Assembly: GCA_900618795.1 (NCBI GenBank)
Contig: UYJD01000002.1
Coordinates: 1,274,551 to 1,338,550, forward strand
Origin: Cyanodermella asteris
Lineage: Eukaryota; Ascomycota; Lecanoromycetes; Ostropales; Stictidaceae
Reading direction: 5' to 3'
Length of the DNA: 64,000 nucleotides
The notes under the pieces were generated by a model. It was not told the DNA's origin and made no database searches. It worked only from the letters and a program-made list of their open reading frames with translations. Shown piece after piece: positions 54,760 through 64,000 of the stretch; positions within the stretch are counted from its first letter, which is position 1, and every line of letters starts with the position of its first letter. The translations under genes and the position numbers were made by a program.

Positions 54760-56212
54760 CTACTCATATCGAAATACTTCTCTAAACCACGTGCCCATCG
54801 TAACAAGCTCATCACCGCCCCAAGCCCCTGCACCCGGCCTGTCTTCCATCGTAGCACGGTCAACCTCTGAGAGTTCGCCGGCCTTGTCTAGCTCGTACAA
54901 GAAGACGCTCCTGTTCATAGCCTTGGTCAAGTCGGTGCCCATGTCACGTAGTGGATTTTCCAGGCCGAGCGTGGTATGCATGTGCGGTAAGATCAGACCT
55001 GATCGTGTTGGTGGCCAACGTCGTTGGGAGACTCTGAACTTCTTGGACTTTGCTCCCTCAGTAGATGATGCTTCCGACTCCTCCGCAACGGGTTCATTGG
55101 AGTCCTCCGTTGTTGTCTGCATCACCGCCTCAAAGGCTTCATCTTCTTCAGCTGTCGAGTTCGGTTCTGGCATGGCTGGTGTACGGAAGAACAACATCGG
55201 GCTTGCAAATCTGTCAAACCAATAAGTCGAATTGGCAAACATTTTGTGGCGTAAAGTGAGGAGTTTTGTCGATGAGAGCTCTGAGGCACTCGCATGCTGC
55301 TGCCAGGAAGTGACTTTTTGATTCTTCGGCTTCTTAGTACCTAAGGTTGAGTCTCGGGTGCCAGCAACGTCCGGCATGTCAGAATTACCAGTCAGTCCAT
55401 GCATCGTCGTCCAGTCAGCAATCGGGTTCCCTAAATAAGCTGCGGTTATGCCAGGCAGAGGTCTGGCATGGCATTCGGTCAAAGCCAGCATAGCTGCAAG
55501 ACTTCCACCGATGAATTCGCCACATACACCGATTGGCGGCAAGTATCGTGGGCCGACAACGCCTGGCATCTGTGACATGCGCAAGCCAAAGAGCCACTGA
55601 TAGGCTGAGCCAACATCATGTATCGGAAGTGGGTAGGTTTCGTGGCCATTGCCGGTCAGGCGGTAGTTGATCCGTGCAACCACTGCATTAGCGGCTTCGG
55701 CGAGTGGTCGGAGGTCGGTAGGCTCAGATGGTATTGAAGTCGACGAGAATGGAATGGGTCCCCGTGGTAAGTAGAAGATGAAAGATATGGGTTTGACAGC
55801 GGAGAAGGGTTGGAAAAGACTAGATGCCGTCAGCACGTCATGAGCTACGAAAAATCCAACCATACATGTGTTTGACATGGAGCAATTGCTTTCGATGGCT
55901 GTTTCATCGTCTTGCCGTGCCCATCCAAGCAGCAGAAGGCGGCTTTGGCTTCTCACACGGTAGCATTGTATACGTCGTAGAGCCTGCGACACACCAACGA
56001 ACAGTCTAAAGTTCGACGCATTGACGTGATTGAAGGTGTCGACGAAATATCCGGCTCACTTACTCGATGCTCACGGCGCCGCTAGAGCCGACCTGGATCC
56101 GCACAGGCCCATCGTCCTGAACTTCGGTGGAGTATTGTCTTCGGCGTAAGACCACCCTTGACAAGCTGGTCACATGGATCTTGGGCCGTATCAAAGTGCG
56201 CGAGAAAGACAT
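54760..56212 (-). CDS. Alpha/beta-hydrolase-fold protein, probable pseudoenzyme
   Basis: Three exons, 56212-56064, 55983-55957 and 55819-54760, give 411 residues; the middle exon is just 27 bases (ELYDVYNA) and phases agree. The N-terminus MSFSRTLIRPKIHVTSLSRV continuing RRRQYSTE looks like a mitochondrial presequence. The hydrolase fold is seen in SFIFYLPRGP, AANAVVARINYRL, TYPLPIHDVGSAYQWL and the elbow GVCGEFIGGSLAAMLALTEC. Compared with GDSAGGxLA of the HSL-like family, the nucleophilic Ser position is Phe (GEFIGGSLA), so classic esterase activity is doubtful unless another Ser or Cys serves. An acidic low-complexity insertion (TAEEDEAFEAVMQTTTEDSN) precedes the C-terminal part, which has a candidate His in LPHMHTTLGLENP. 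Function unknown. Confidence 0.8.
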
Positions 56213-57533
56213 GGCATGATAAGATAAGAGCGCAGTCACAACAGACAATGTTATCGAAACATGAACCGCCCTGCGTGTCTGTGCCTCGTAGGTCCAGCTC
56301 TCGCCACGAATCAGAAGACAAATGATGACAAGACGAGACTTTGTTCACATGCAGACGCGATGGTCATCGACGCCATCGCCACGCCATCGCCAAGCCTGTT
56401 CTAAATTCACAGAAAACTTGCGGCACATTTGCCGGACGTCAGCCGGCTTCTGGAAAGCACAAACTCACTTACTCCAATCGGCTTTTTGTTCCTGCCTCTG
56501 CATATGCAAGTGATCAACATGCAGATTCGCTCTAGCTCACAAAGCTTGTATACGGTGCCTTGGCAGCATCCCACCTTGCGCGGCCCTGCACCTGGATTCC
56601 GAACTCTGTGTGAATTTTTATGCAAATCAGGTACCCACAGCGCGTCCAGAAGCCTCCATCGTCTCCAGACCCCAAAGCGAGACCAGAATTGCTCCTAAAG
56701 CACAGCCCGGTCCAAAATCGGATCAGCAGAGCGCCGTGGGTGAGCAAACCCTTGCTGCCGGAAGCTCCCAATCCCGCCCTCTCTCGCTGGCTTGTCGTGT
56801 GACATGTGGAGACACTTGGTCGACTCGCCATACCGATTGCGTAGCGGCGTCGCCAGTTGTGGGTTCGACCTATTTCGGTGCCTCATTCGCTGCTGGTGAC
56901 GATGGCACACCAGTGAGGGAGGGGCGTCACAAGTAGAGTTTGTGCGAAGCTTGTATAGCGACGCCGGTACACCACCCCATGGGTGGCTTGACCTGGTCCC
57001 GCTCGGAGCTTTTCTCTTTTGTCATATTGTTCGCTTTGTTTCCTCTTGTTCCCTTACCTTTGCCGTCTGATGTGCTGATCGGACGAGTAATGGAATGGAG
57101 GTGGTGTGATATCGCAGACAATGGATGGTACAGATCGTGTCAGAGTCGAAACATAGACAACAAAGACGTTCAATTCACTTGTAGGTGAAATAGACGCTAC
57201 TCACAATCACGATTATAGGAAGGGATGAGACACTGCCAAACGATTGTGGTATAGTCACTCTGTCATCACATTCGGAACTTAATCACGATACTTTCTTCAC
57301 GTTGGAGACAGCTCCCACATATTTTAGCACCACAATCTGGCGCTCCCAGTCCAATTTCCAATCTCACATTCACAAGGCCTTGACTCAGCACTCAGCGTCT
57401 CTCAAGATAGCTTCTACGCGCAACCGAAAACTCTTAGCTTAAAAATCCAACTACCAACTAGCCTGGCAGAAAAAATCAACCTCCTCGCCCAGATCACAAA
57501 CTCCCACCACACCTCCCACGCAGCATTTCCAAA
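56213..57533. other. Divergent intergenic region
   Basis: Upstream sides of the hydrolase-like and histidine-phosphatase genes. Several frames of 60-108 codons show no motif or splice logic. No repeat recognised. Confidence 0.55.
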
Positions 57534-58322
57534 ATGGCTCCCATCATCCATTGCGTCCGCCACGCCCAAGGCATGCACAACCTCTCGCTTTCCAACCACA
57601 ACATGTTTGACCCGAGCATCACCCGCTACGGCGAAGAGCAGTGCCGGAACCTACACCGCATCTTCCCATCTCACTCACGAATCGACCTCCTCGTCTCGTC
57701 CCCGCTCATCCGCTGCATCCAAACCACCACGCAATCCTTCCACAGCTCCATCACCCGCCGCGGCCTCCAAATCATCCTGCACCCGGACGCCCAGGAAACG
57801 ACCGACATGCCCTGCGACACCGGCCGGTCGCCCGCGGACCTGGCACGCCTGCTCGAGGGCAAACCGGTCGACGCGAGCCTGGTGCACGACGGGTGGAACT
57901 CGAACGAGGGACGCTATGCCGTGACGGTGGGAGCGGTCAGGGAGCGTGCTCGGGCGCTGAGGGCGTGGCTGCGCGCGCGGCCCGAGAAGGAGATCGTCCT
58001 CGTCTCCCACGGCGGGTTCCTGCACTGGTTCACCGAGGAGTGGGGCGGGGCCGAGAGGAAGGAGGGCAGCGTCGGCGTGGGCACCAGCTGGGCGAATTGC
58101 GAGTACAGGAGCTACGAGTTCCTCGGGGACGGCGACAATTGCAGCATCAGGGAAACGTATACGAGTCGGAAGACGAGGGAGGTTGCGGGCGTTAAGGTCG
58201 TCGGCGATACGGAACGATTCCTGGCGAATAAGCTGGTGGCGGGTGATAAGCCAAAGTCGGTTGGACAGGCGGGTTTGACGAAGAATCGACAGAGCCGGGA
58301 CTGGGTTGGAGGGTTTTGCTGA
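57534..58322 (+). CDS. Histidine phosphatase / phosphoglycerate mutase-like protein
   Basis: Histidine-phosphatase superfamily, phosphoglycerate-mutase branch. Single exon, 262 residues from MAPIIHCVRHAQGMHNLSLS. The catalytic RHAQGxHN motif is near residue 9, followed by DPSITRYGEEQCRNL, the SPLIRCIQTT arginine, and the second histidine in VLVSHGGFLHWF. An EGR-type segment (SNEGRYAV) takes the place of the usual acid. The domain resembles fungal PMU1-like phosphatases rather than glycolytic mutases. The 60-residue tail after NCEYRSYEF is basic and probably disordered. It converges with the transporter gene, with 170 bases between stops. Confidence 0.9.
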   Translation: MAPIIHCVRHAQGMHNLSLSNHNMFDPSITRYGEEQCRNLHRIFPSHSRIDLLVSSPLIRCIQTTTQSFHSSITRRGLQIILHPDAQETTDMPCDTGRSPADLARLLEGKPVDASLVHDGWNSNEGRYAVTVGAVRERARALRAWLRARPEKEIVLVSHGGFLHWFTEEWGGAERKEGSVGVGTSWANCEYRSYEFLGDGDNCSIRETYTSRKTREVAGVKVVGDTERFLANKLVAGDKPKSVGQAGLTKNRQSRDWVGGFC

Positions 58323-58492
58323 GCTCGGACTATCACTGCTCGAAGGGATGGGGAAGAGAGAGGATGCATGACAGAGACGAACTACACGATAGATGATGGA
58401 AAGGATAGATACTGCCATAGCGAGGCGTTGGGGAAAGAATCTATGCTCATTGTTGCGCCAAGGATGACCGATTCTTCGAAATAAATGGTCCG

Positions 58493-60091
58493 TCACCCGC
58501 ATGTGAAAGCTGGAGGAACCGTCCCCGAGTCGTAGGCGACTTTGATGCCCTCGATGGTCACATACAATCCCGCCACACAAATGAACAAGCCCGCAAGCAC
58601 GGTAAAGACATTCAATCCCGTCATGGCGGGCCTACTCATCCACGCCTTGTAACCACCCTTGTCATGATACGTATCGTGCAACCAGAACGCACCAGCCAAA
58701 CCATACGTATACCAAGCCGCAAACAGGCTCGCCGTGATGCCGACAATATAGTTGAAGATCGGAATACCCACCGCCAGCACAAAAGCAAGCCCGTTCGCCA
58801 ACACGACCAAGCCCGACCACGTACTCCAGCCCAGCACCGTGTGCGAATGGATATGCTTGCCGTGCCGGAACAAACGCACGAAAATCAGCTTTGCCGCCGT
58901 GTGACTGTACAGACTGCCCGCGATGATGAGATTAGGCAGCGCGACCCCGAAGCAGATCTTCGACCAGATCGGTGGAAGTGTGACGAAGCTCGGCGACCCG
59001 ACCATGTCTCCCATGTAATAGTACGTCACAATCGCAAAGACGATGTAGAAACTCGTGCAAAAGACCTGCAAGACCCACGCCGACTTCATCGCCTCTGCGG
59101 GATTCCGCATCTCCGAAATGAGCACAAAGAACATGAAATGCCCCGCATACGCAAAGACGGGGTTCGTGATGCTCGTGAACGCCGTGACGAAGTCGCTCGC
59201 CAGCGCGACTTGTACATGTCGGCCATCGATCGGGTTGATGCCGGCGCCGATCATGCCGAGAATCCCGGCGATTAAGATGCAGACGGCGGCGAGGGCGGAG
59301 AGCCAGGAGAGGTGATCGAGCGTCCTTAGGAAGGAGAAGGCGAGGACGGCGGCGGCGATGATTCCCGTGTAGGACATGGCGCAGAGCTTGTTGTCGGAGA
59401 GGGCGCTGAGGGCGAATTGACCGGCGACGAGTTGGCTGCCGGTGCCGAAGATGGCGAAGGTGCATGTGCCAAAGGCCAGGATTTCGCGGCCTATGGGGCC
59501 GAACATGATGTAGCCTGCGTCGCCCATGTTGTGGACTTGGTGATGTTAGCGATGAGTGAGACCGTGGAAGGAAGTGCCGCCAATTGCTTTTCCGTCGTTT
59601 GATGAATCGTGCCTTTATTGGTTTCAACATATTCTCTCATTCGAGTGCCCATTATGAAGCTAGCGCAAAACTTTCTAACCTGTGACTGATAGAGGGAAAT
59701 TCTGCAAGTGGATAGTGAACTGACCTTCCGGATGTCGAATCTTGAACTGCACTAGAACCCAAGAGGTATAAGTGGCAAAGATACCCAACACTAGAATCAC
59801 AATAACACCCGGCACCGCCCCAACGACCGCCAGACTGCTCGGCAGACTCAGCATGCCATTAGACACAATCTCGGTGATCATCAGAACAGCGACCATCTGC
59901 CAGCTGAGCGTCTTGTACTTGATATCGTGGTTTCCTTCCGCACCAAAAACATCGTCGGCATCGTCGGCCGGATTGGCGGGCCGCCCTGGCTCGATGAGAA
60001 CATTTGGATCTATCGGGCTCGGTTTGTGGTGGTGAGGCGACCCGTCTTTTTCGAAGTCTTCGATCTCGCCTGGGTGGTAGGTGTTGTCCAT
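58493..60091 (-). CDS. Amino-acid transporter (Aa_trans, Mtr-like)
   Basis: Polytopic permease like the Neurospora neutral amino-acid permease Mtr. Exons 60091-59725 and 59535-58493 give 469 residues; the 189-base intron starts GTCAGT and has GCTAAC before CAAG. The join restores FKIRHPE-VHNMGDAGYI. A hydrophilic N-terminus (HHHKPSPIDPNVLIEPGRPA) precedes about 11 membrane helices, beginning with the signature YKTLSWQMVAVLMITEIVSNG and GMLSLPSSLAVVGAVPG. Later landmarks are NPVFAYAGHFMFFVLISEM, YYMGDMVGSPSF and NLIIAGSLYSHTAAK. The tail GIKVAYDSGTVPPAFTCG ends in a potential lumenal loop. HGATAR-type GATA boxes upstream are compatible with nitrogen control. Confidence 0.93.
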
Positions 60092-60175
60092 GGCGGTGGT
60101 AAGGCGACTGACTTGGCAGAAATGGGGCGCAATGGTATGCCAGCACCCAGGCTTACAGGACGACTATAAGGGTCG

Positions 60176-60613
60176 CGATAAAGTCCTGGTCTCACAGAGT
60201 TGCCTTTCAGGCTCCGAAAGTCAGGCGTCTCGCGTCTGTCCGAGTCCTTAAAAGCGGGAATGACAAGCTGGCGACCTCAAGACGAAGGAGTCTCAGATGA
60301 GATGGTTAATCACGACATCACGTGGTCAGCATGAAAAACCGGTAGATAAGATGCCTCCAGCTGGTAAGCATCTCCGGGTCATGTCGTTAGCAAAAACACA
60401 AAATAGCTCGTTTCAAGCACGGGCTCCAGGGTAGGTCTAGCGTGTCTTCGGGCGTGCTTCAAGGCCCTTGGACCAGCAAGTCTAATCTGCGCCATAACGG
60501 CTCACGCGCCGAATAGCGGATTGCAGAGAAGCTCAGGACTGGGCCTGCATCGGGCTGCATGCAATATTATCGCATTTACCGCGCGAGCGGCACCAGGACA
60601 CCATCTTTGATAG
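60176..60613. promoter_or_regulatory. Cluster of HGATAR boxes upstream of the transporter
   Basis: CGATAA at 60176, AGATAA at 60344, TGATAG at 60608 and a reverse-strand CGATAA at 60567-60572. This is the core bound by AreA/Nit-2 nitrogen regulators. The number is only modestly above chance, so function is a guess. Confidence 0.3.
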
Positions 60614-60666
60614 GTGGGCACAGAATGGCCGGAGGATGATGCCTGTGAGCCGTTTCTTGGCCAGCG

Positions 60667-60725
60667 GGATTTTCAACCGGCAAAAGACTTCAAACCCCTG
60701 CGAAGTCTTTTACCGGATTTTCAAC
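60667..60725. repeat. Palindrome bounded by direct repeats
   Basis: Arms 60677-60691 (CCGGCAAAAGACTTC) and 60702-60716 pair at 14 of 15 positions around a 10-base loop. Both ends overlap copies of GGATTTTCAAC (60667-60677 and 60715-60725). It could be a stem-loop, a dimeric protein site or a small mobile-element remnant. Confidence 0.85.
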
Positions 60726-61302
60726 AAAGGAGGGGCCGGAAAGAAGGACTCAAGTCTCAAGAGGGTCGTAGATGACTAGGTAGCTGTCAGTTTAGTGCCC
60801 CCCCTCGCCCCAAAGCCAAAGCGAGAAATGCCAATGAACCCTTGCGAAATTGACCGACGAAGGACTTGTGATGGCAAAGGATTCCGTCCAGAGTCTTGGC
60901 CACGCAGCAGCGGGGGCGGGGCTGGTGTTTAGGTGGGTTAGGTGGCACAGCTGATGGCCCCAGTTGACTCGGCTTAGGGCAGTTCCGGCGACTGCTGTGG
61001 TGCAACATTCTTGACTGCGACGCGTAGCGTACTTTTACAGTAAGATCCTCAGTCCTTCTCCACATCAGCCTCCAAGACTTATAAAGAGCCTTTGGCTAAC
61101 ATCAAACCTCTCCATCAACCGCTAGAACGCTTTGAGTCGCCGCGTGGTGCGACTTCTCCGCCACTCCCGGCCGGCCCACATATTTCCCGACGCAGGGTTC
61201 GAACGTATCACCGCCGTCGGATAAATCATCGTCACCTTCTTCCTACGCCCGACTTCTTAACATCCACCCCCAAACAGCCAACAGCCGCACTCGTGCCGAC
61301 AG

Positions 61303-61345
61303 NNNNNNNNNNNNNNNNNNNNNNNNNCCCCCCCCCCCCCCCCCC
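61303..61345. other. Assembly gap plus poly-C run
   Basis: Twenty-five N at 61303-61327 followed by 18 C at 61328-61345. Sequence here is unknown, and the C run is probably a sequencing or gap-joining artefact. Confidence 0.98.
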
Positions 61346-61915
61346 GGGACCGTCGCATCTCAGGATGCGTTGTCGATAAGGCGAGCGGCTCCGCTGAGCA
61401 ATCGCCAACTTGGCGGCGACTCAAGCATCTTTCCAATCAGGCGTCCCGATGCTGATATGACCGGTTTTCTCGATTCTTCTGCCTTTCCCGGCGGTGAGAC
61501 CACCGTCGCGGTAGAAGGAATGATGCGATTGCCCTATTTTTACCATTGCCTGCGGTCTGCGGTTGCCGGCCGAGTGGTCTTCACGCATTCCAGGACTCAT
61601 TGTTGCAGAACTACCTACGGGCCGCCATTTGCAACGGCGATTGCGTGCTTGTAGAGCCAGCTTTCAAATTAGCGAATGCTGAGTTGCGCGCACGCAATGC
61701 CTTGGGCCATTGCTGCAATGCATTATGTGACTGCTGCTGTTGCCTTTGTTATTTGAGTCTATCCTTTGCTGTTTTGTTTCTACCTGTGTAACCCCCCAAT
61801 TATCCGCTCGTTGGCTAAACATATCGGAGTCCTAGATCACTTTGAGCCGGCCTAATTGTATGACTACTGTTTCCCGACGCAAGATTGCAAAATCATTTAA
61901 GTACCTGACGCTGCA

Positions 61916-62714
61916 ATGGCCACCACCGAATGGTCGGAATTCGTCGACCAGGGCGTCTTCGAGCTCATCGACACCGGCGACGCGAAACAACCATTGGGCG
62001 AAGCAGAAAGCACCTTGACCTCGATATCCAATGCCATCACCACGATCCAGTACATCTCCGACTCCGATTCGACCTCCGACGAGAGCAGCCCTCAAAATGG
62101 CAAGCAACTTCTCGTCGTCTCCCCCTACACCTCTCCCTCTCACCTCCTCGACCTCGGCTCGGTAGCCCTCGAATTCCAACTCCTCGCCCGCTCCCTCGTC
62201 TCCATGCGTCCCATCCGGCCCGACTACGCGACCGCACCCTACGAATTGGCCTTCAACTGGAACGAGATTGTCACGAAAGACCTGCAACACCTCGTCCTGG
62301 CCGAGAACGCCAAGTTCCCCGAGACGCGATTCTACATTGTCGTCTTCAGATCCCAGGTCCCGCGCTCGACGGACCGATCCAAGTTGGGTGTTCTGGACGA
62401 GCTGGCGCACGAGGAGGCGATGCAGAGTGGTGGACTGCTGAAATACTGGTTCGGGACTCCCGACAGAGATGGGCGGAACCTGGCGACCTGTAAGTCATCT
62501 GGAACCGGTACTGTCACTGGAAATTGTGTTGCTGACGTTGTTTACAGGCGTATGGCGTCATCGTGATGATGCGAAACTCGGCGGTGCCGGGCCAGGTCAC
62601 GCAAAGGCCATGCAGGAGACGAGAGCACTTTACACCGAGTGGCGGGTCGAGCGTTTGAGTCTCAATGTCGGCAAGGATGGTCAGTCATGGAGCATTACCA
62701 AGTGGGTCGACTGA
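61916..62714 (+). CDS. UPF0643-family protein
   Basis: Uncharacterised conserved fungal family typified by fission yeast PB2B2.08. Exons 61916-62489 and 62548-62714 give 246 residues; the 58-base intron has GTAAGT and ACAG, with GCTGAC near the acceptor. Conserved landmarks are LLARSLVSMRPIRPDYATAP, YELAFNWNEIV, RFYIVVFRSQVP, the SGGLLKYWFG loop, and RNLATCVWRH across the splice. It ends in YTEWRVERLSLNV and WSITKWVD. The Trp/Arg-rich core and overall size fit the family, whose biochemistry is not known to me. It converges with GPN3, with 306 bases between stops. Confidence 0.85.
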
Positions 62715-63020
62715 TCCGGCCAAGATCCTCTGTTTTGCAACAGACGATGAATTGTTTGCAGCGGCTCCGCCCTACGAAAGCTACGAATTACGAATGTCCT
62801 TTAGCGAAGGCGTTGGGTTAGGTTTGTGCGAGGATCGCAGGTCCTGATCGCTCTGGGGGTCGAATCACGAATGGATGAAAACTAGAGGCATAGAGCAAGA
62901 CTAGAGCCTGAAAATGAGATTTGACAAGTCGTTGCAATGCATTTGAATATCTTTCAGTCCCTCGTAAGTGGTATCACATTCCCAAACGCCGTCGCCATGC
63001 CAGTCCACAAATGCCACTTT
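62715..63020. other. Convergent intergenic region
   Basis: 3' flanks of the UPF0643 and GPN3 genes. Nothing further seen. Confidence 0.6.
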
Positions 63021-63934
63021 TCATGTTTCGTAGTCGACGTCCACCTCATCGTTCGGCTCCCTCGGTTCCTGCGCTTCATGATACTGAATGACATCGTCGA
63101 TGTAGCTGACAATCGACCCCATGCTATCCTCGTTCTGAACATCCAACGTCAAGAACGAAACCATGCTGAACTCCTCAATCATCTTCGCGACCGCCTTGTT
63201 CAATGCCGCAAAGCTGCCACCGCTCATGAGATTCCCCTTCTCGGCCGGATCCCCCGCGCTCGCCGCCGACTCGTTATCCAACAAGCTCGCATCCGGCTCG
63301 ATGAACCTCCTCATCTCCCTCTTGCCCACCACGCCCTTGACCAAATCCATCTTGCTCAGCACATTCACGTGCGGCACCTCCAACAAGATCATGGCACTCA
63401 TCGCCGAAAGCGTGCCCGCAAAGAACTTGGCCCGGTCGACCACAAACGTCGCCTCGAGCAGGTACGTCGCGCACAGGTTGATGTTCAGCGCGCCGCTCCG
63501 CGTCAGGTGCTGGACCAGCCGCGGCACGACGGGGATGTGTGTGTAGAGCTCGATCTGGCCCGGCATGTCGATGATGATCATGTACTCTTCGGTCACGGGG
63601 TCGAGCGCTTCGGTCAGGAAATCGAGGTTTTCGAGCAGGAATTCGAAGCAGTATATCAGGCCGCCATTGGGGCCGAGACCCATCTCTTCCATGACATCTT
63701 CGAGCGAGATGAGCTCCTTGATGTCGAGGTCGGGCTCGAAGGCGAAGTCTTCGGCAGCGGGGTCGAGGTTCACGTAGAAGCAGGAGCGTTTTGTGTTGCG
63801 GAGATGCTGTATGAGGCCGGTGCAGAAGGTGGTCTACAGATTGTCAGCGTCAGAGTACGGCAACGTGCTTGGTTGTTGTCGCATACCTTGCCAGCGCCGG
63901 CCGGACCCATTACCAGTGTTCCAAATTTGCTCAT
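63021..63934 (-). CDS. GPN3: GPN-loop GTPase 3
   Basis: Small GTPase that helps assemble and import RNA polymerase II. Exons 63934-63887 and 63833-63021 give 286 residues, the usual length. Exon 1 encodes MSKFGTLVMGPAGAGK and exon 2 continues TTFCTGLIQHL, so the 53-base intron splits the P-loop between Lys and Thr. The family motif GPN is in GLGPNGGLIYC. The switch DMPGQIELYTH and base-specificity LSKMDLV are present. Subgroup-3 features are VNLDPAAEDF and MEEMGLGPNGG. The tail is acidic (NDEVDVDYET). The first exon ends 66 bases from the window edge, so its promoter lies outside. Reading only the long frame would lose the P-loop. Confidence 0.95.
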
Positions 63935-64000
63935 GATGGTTGTTCAGACGGTGAAGCTTAGCAAATCACCGATGCTGAGAAACGGCTTGCAAAGCCCGGG

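Larger units (their letters stand above)
60092..61915. other. Divergent intergenic region with assembly gap
   Basis: Upstream sides of the transporter and the UPF0643 gene. It holds GATA boxes, a hairpin with flanking direct repeats and an unsequenced gap. No gene is supported; frames at 60787 and 61370 lack motifs. Confidence 0.6.

Noticed and set aside
57675-58580. 301-codon open frame on the minus strand
   Set aside because: Mirrors the histidine phosphatase gene; biased composition and no motif.
1-64000. Transposons, retroelements, virus-like elements or CRISPR arrays
   Set aside because: No reverse transcriptase, integrase, transposase or capsid reading, no long terminal or spaced repeats were seen by eye; a small degenerate element cannot be excluded.

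Overview
The window looks like ordinary gene-rich euchromatin of a filamentous ascomycete, probably a Dothideomycete. The class is an inference from protein flavour and gene style; no search was run. Introns are short (47 to 280 bases), begin GT(A/G)AGT-like, end CAG/TAG, and carry CTAAC or CTGAC branch sites. Genes lie on both strands with no operons. I see 26 intact or partial protein genes, one cytochrome P450 pseudogene and two tRNA genes. I modelled exons by hand and checked that exon lengths keep frame; two models (the 7-TM protein at 3443-4395 and the first exons of the Rab-GAP at 50739) keep unresolved junctions.

Layout. 1-6 kb: the 3' part of NAD(P)H nitrite reductase, a compact PTH11/rhodopsin-type 7-TM protein, tRNA-Lys(UUU) and a D-2-hydroxyacid dehydrogenase. 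7-20 kb: an Fpg-type DNA glycosylase diverging from the TORC1 subunit KOG1/Raptor, then AVL9 (late secretory pathway) and a double ZZ-finger protein. 21-34 kb: MED19, a Ser/Gly-rich orphan with an apparent frameshift, RPP40 (RNase P), TEX1/THOC3 (mRNA export), a B-type cyclin and mitochondrial uL2 (RML2). 35-45 kb: a Zn2Cys6 regulator with a long upstream region, a class-I sirtuin, the Rpl4 chaperone ACL4, an oxodicarboxylate carrier and a LYR-family protein. 46-49 kb is the most accessory-looking part: the P450 pseudogene beside an intron-containing tRNA-Leu(UAG). 49-64 kb: a Yippee protein, a Gyp1-type Rab GAP, a short-chain dehydrogenase, a probable alpha/beta-hydrolase pseudoenzyme, a histidine phosphatase, an amino-acid transporter, a UPF0643 protein and GPN3.

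Most genes are housekeeping and do not form one pathway. Weak themes are nitrogen use (nitrite reductase, amino-acid transporter, TORC1) and RNA-level gene expression (MED19, RPP40, TEX1, GPN3, ACL4, RML2). I found no CRISPR, no intact transposon, no virus-like element and no convincing biosynthetic gene cluster. The points most worth a second look are the raptor protein that lacks the caspase-like cysteine, the hydrolase that lacks its nucleophilic serine, the P450 pseudogene with RIP-like stops, the frameshifted Ser-rich orphan, and a palindrome bounded by direct repeats near 60.7 kb. An assembly gap (25 N) followed by an 18-base C run lies at 61303-61345.
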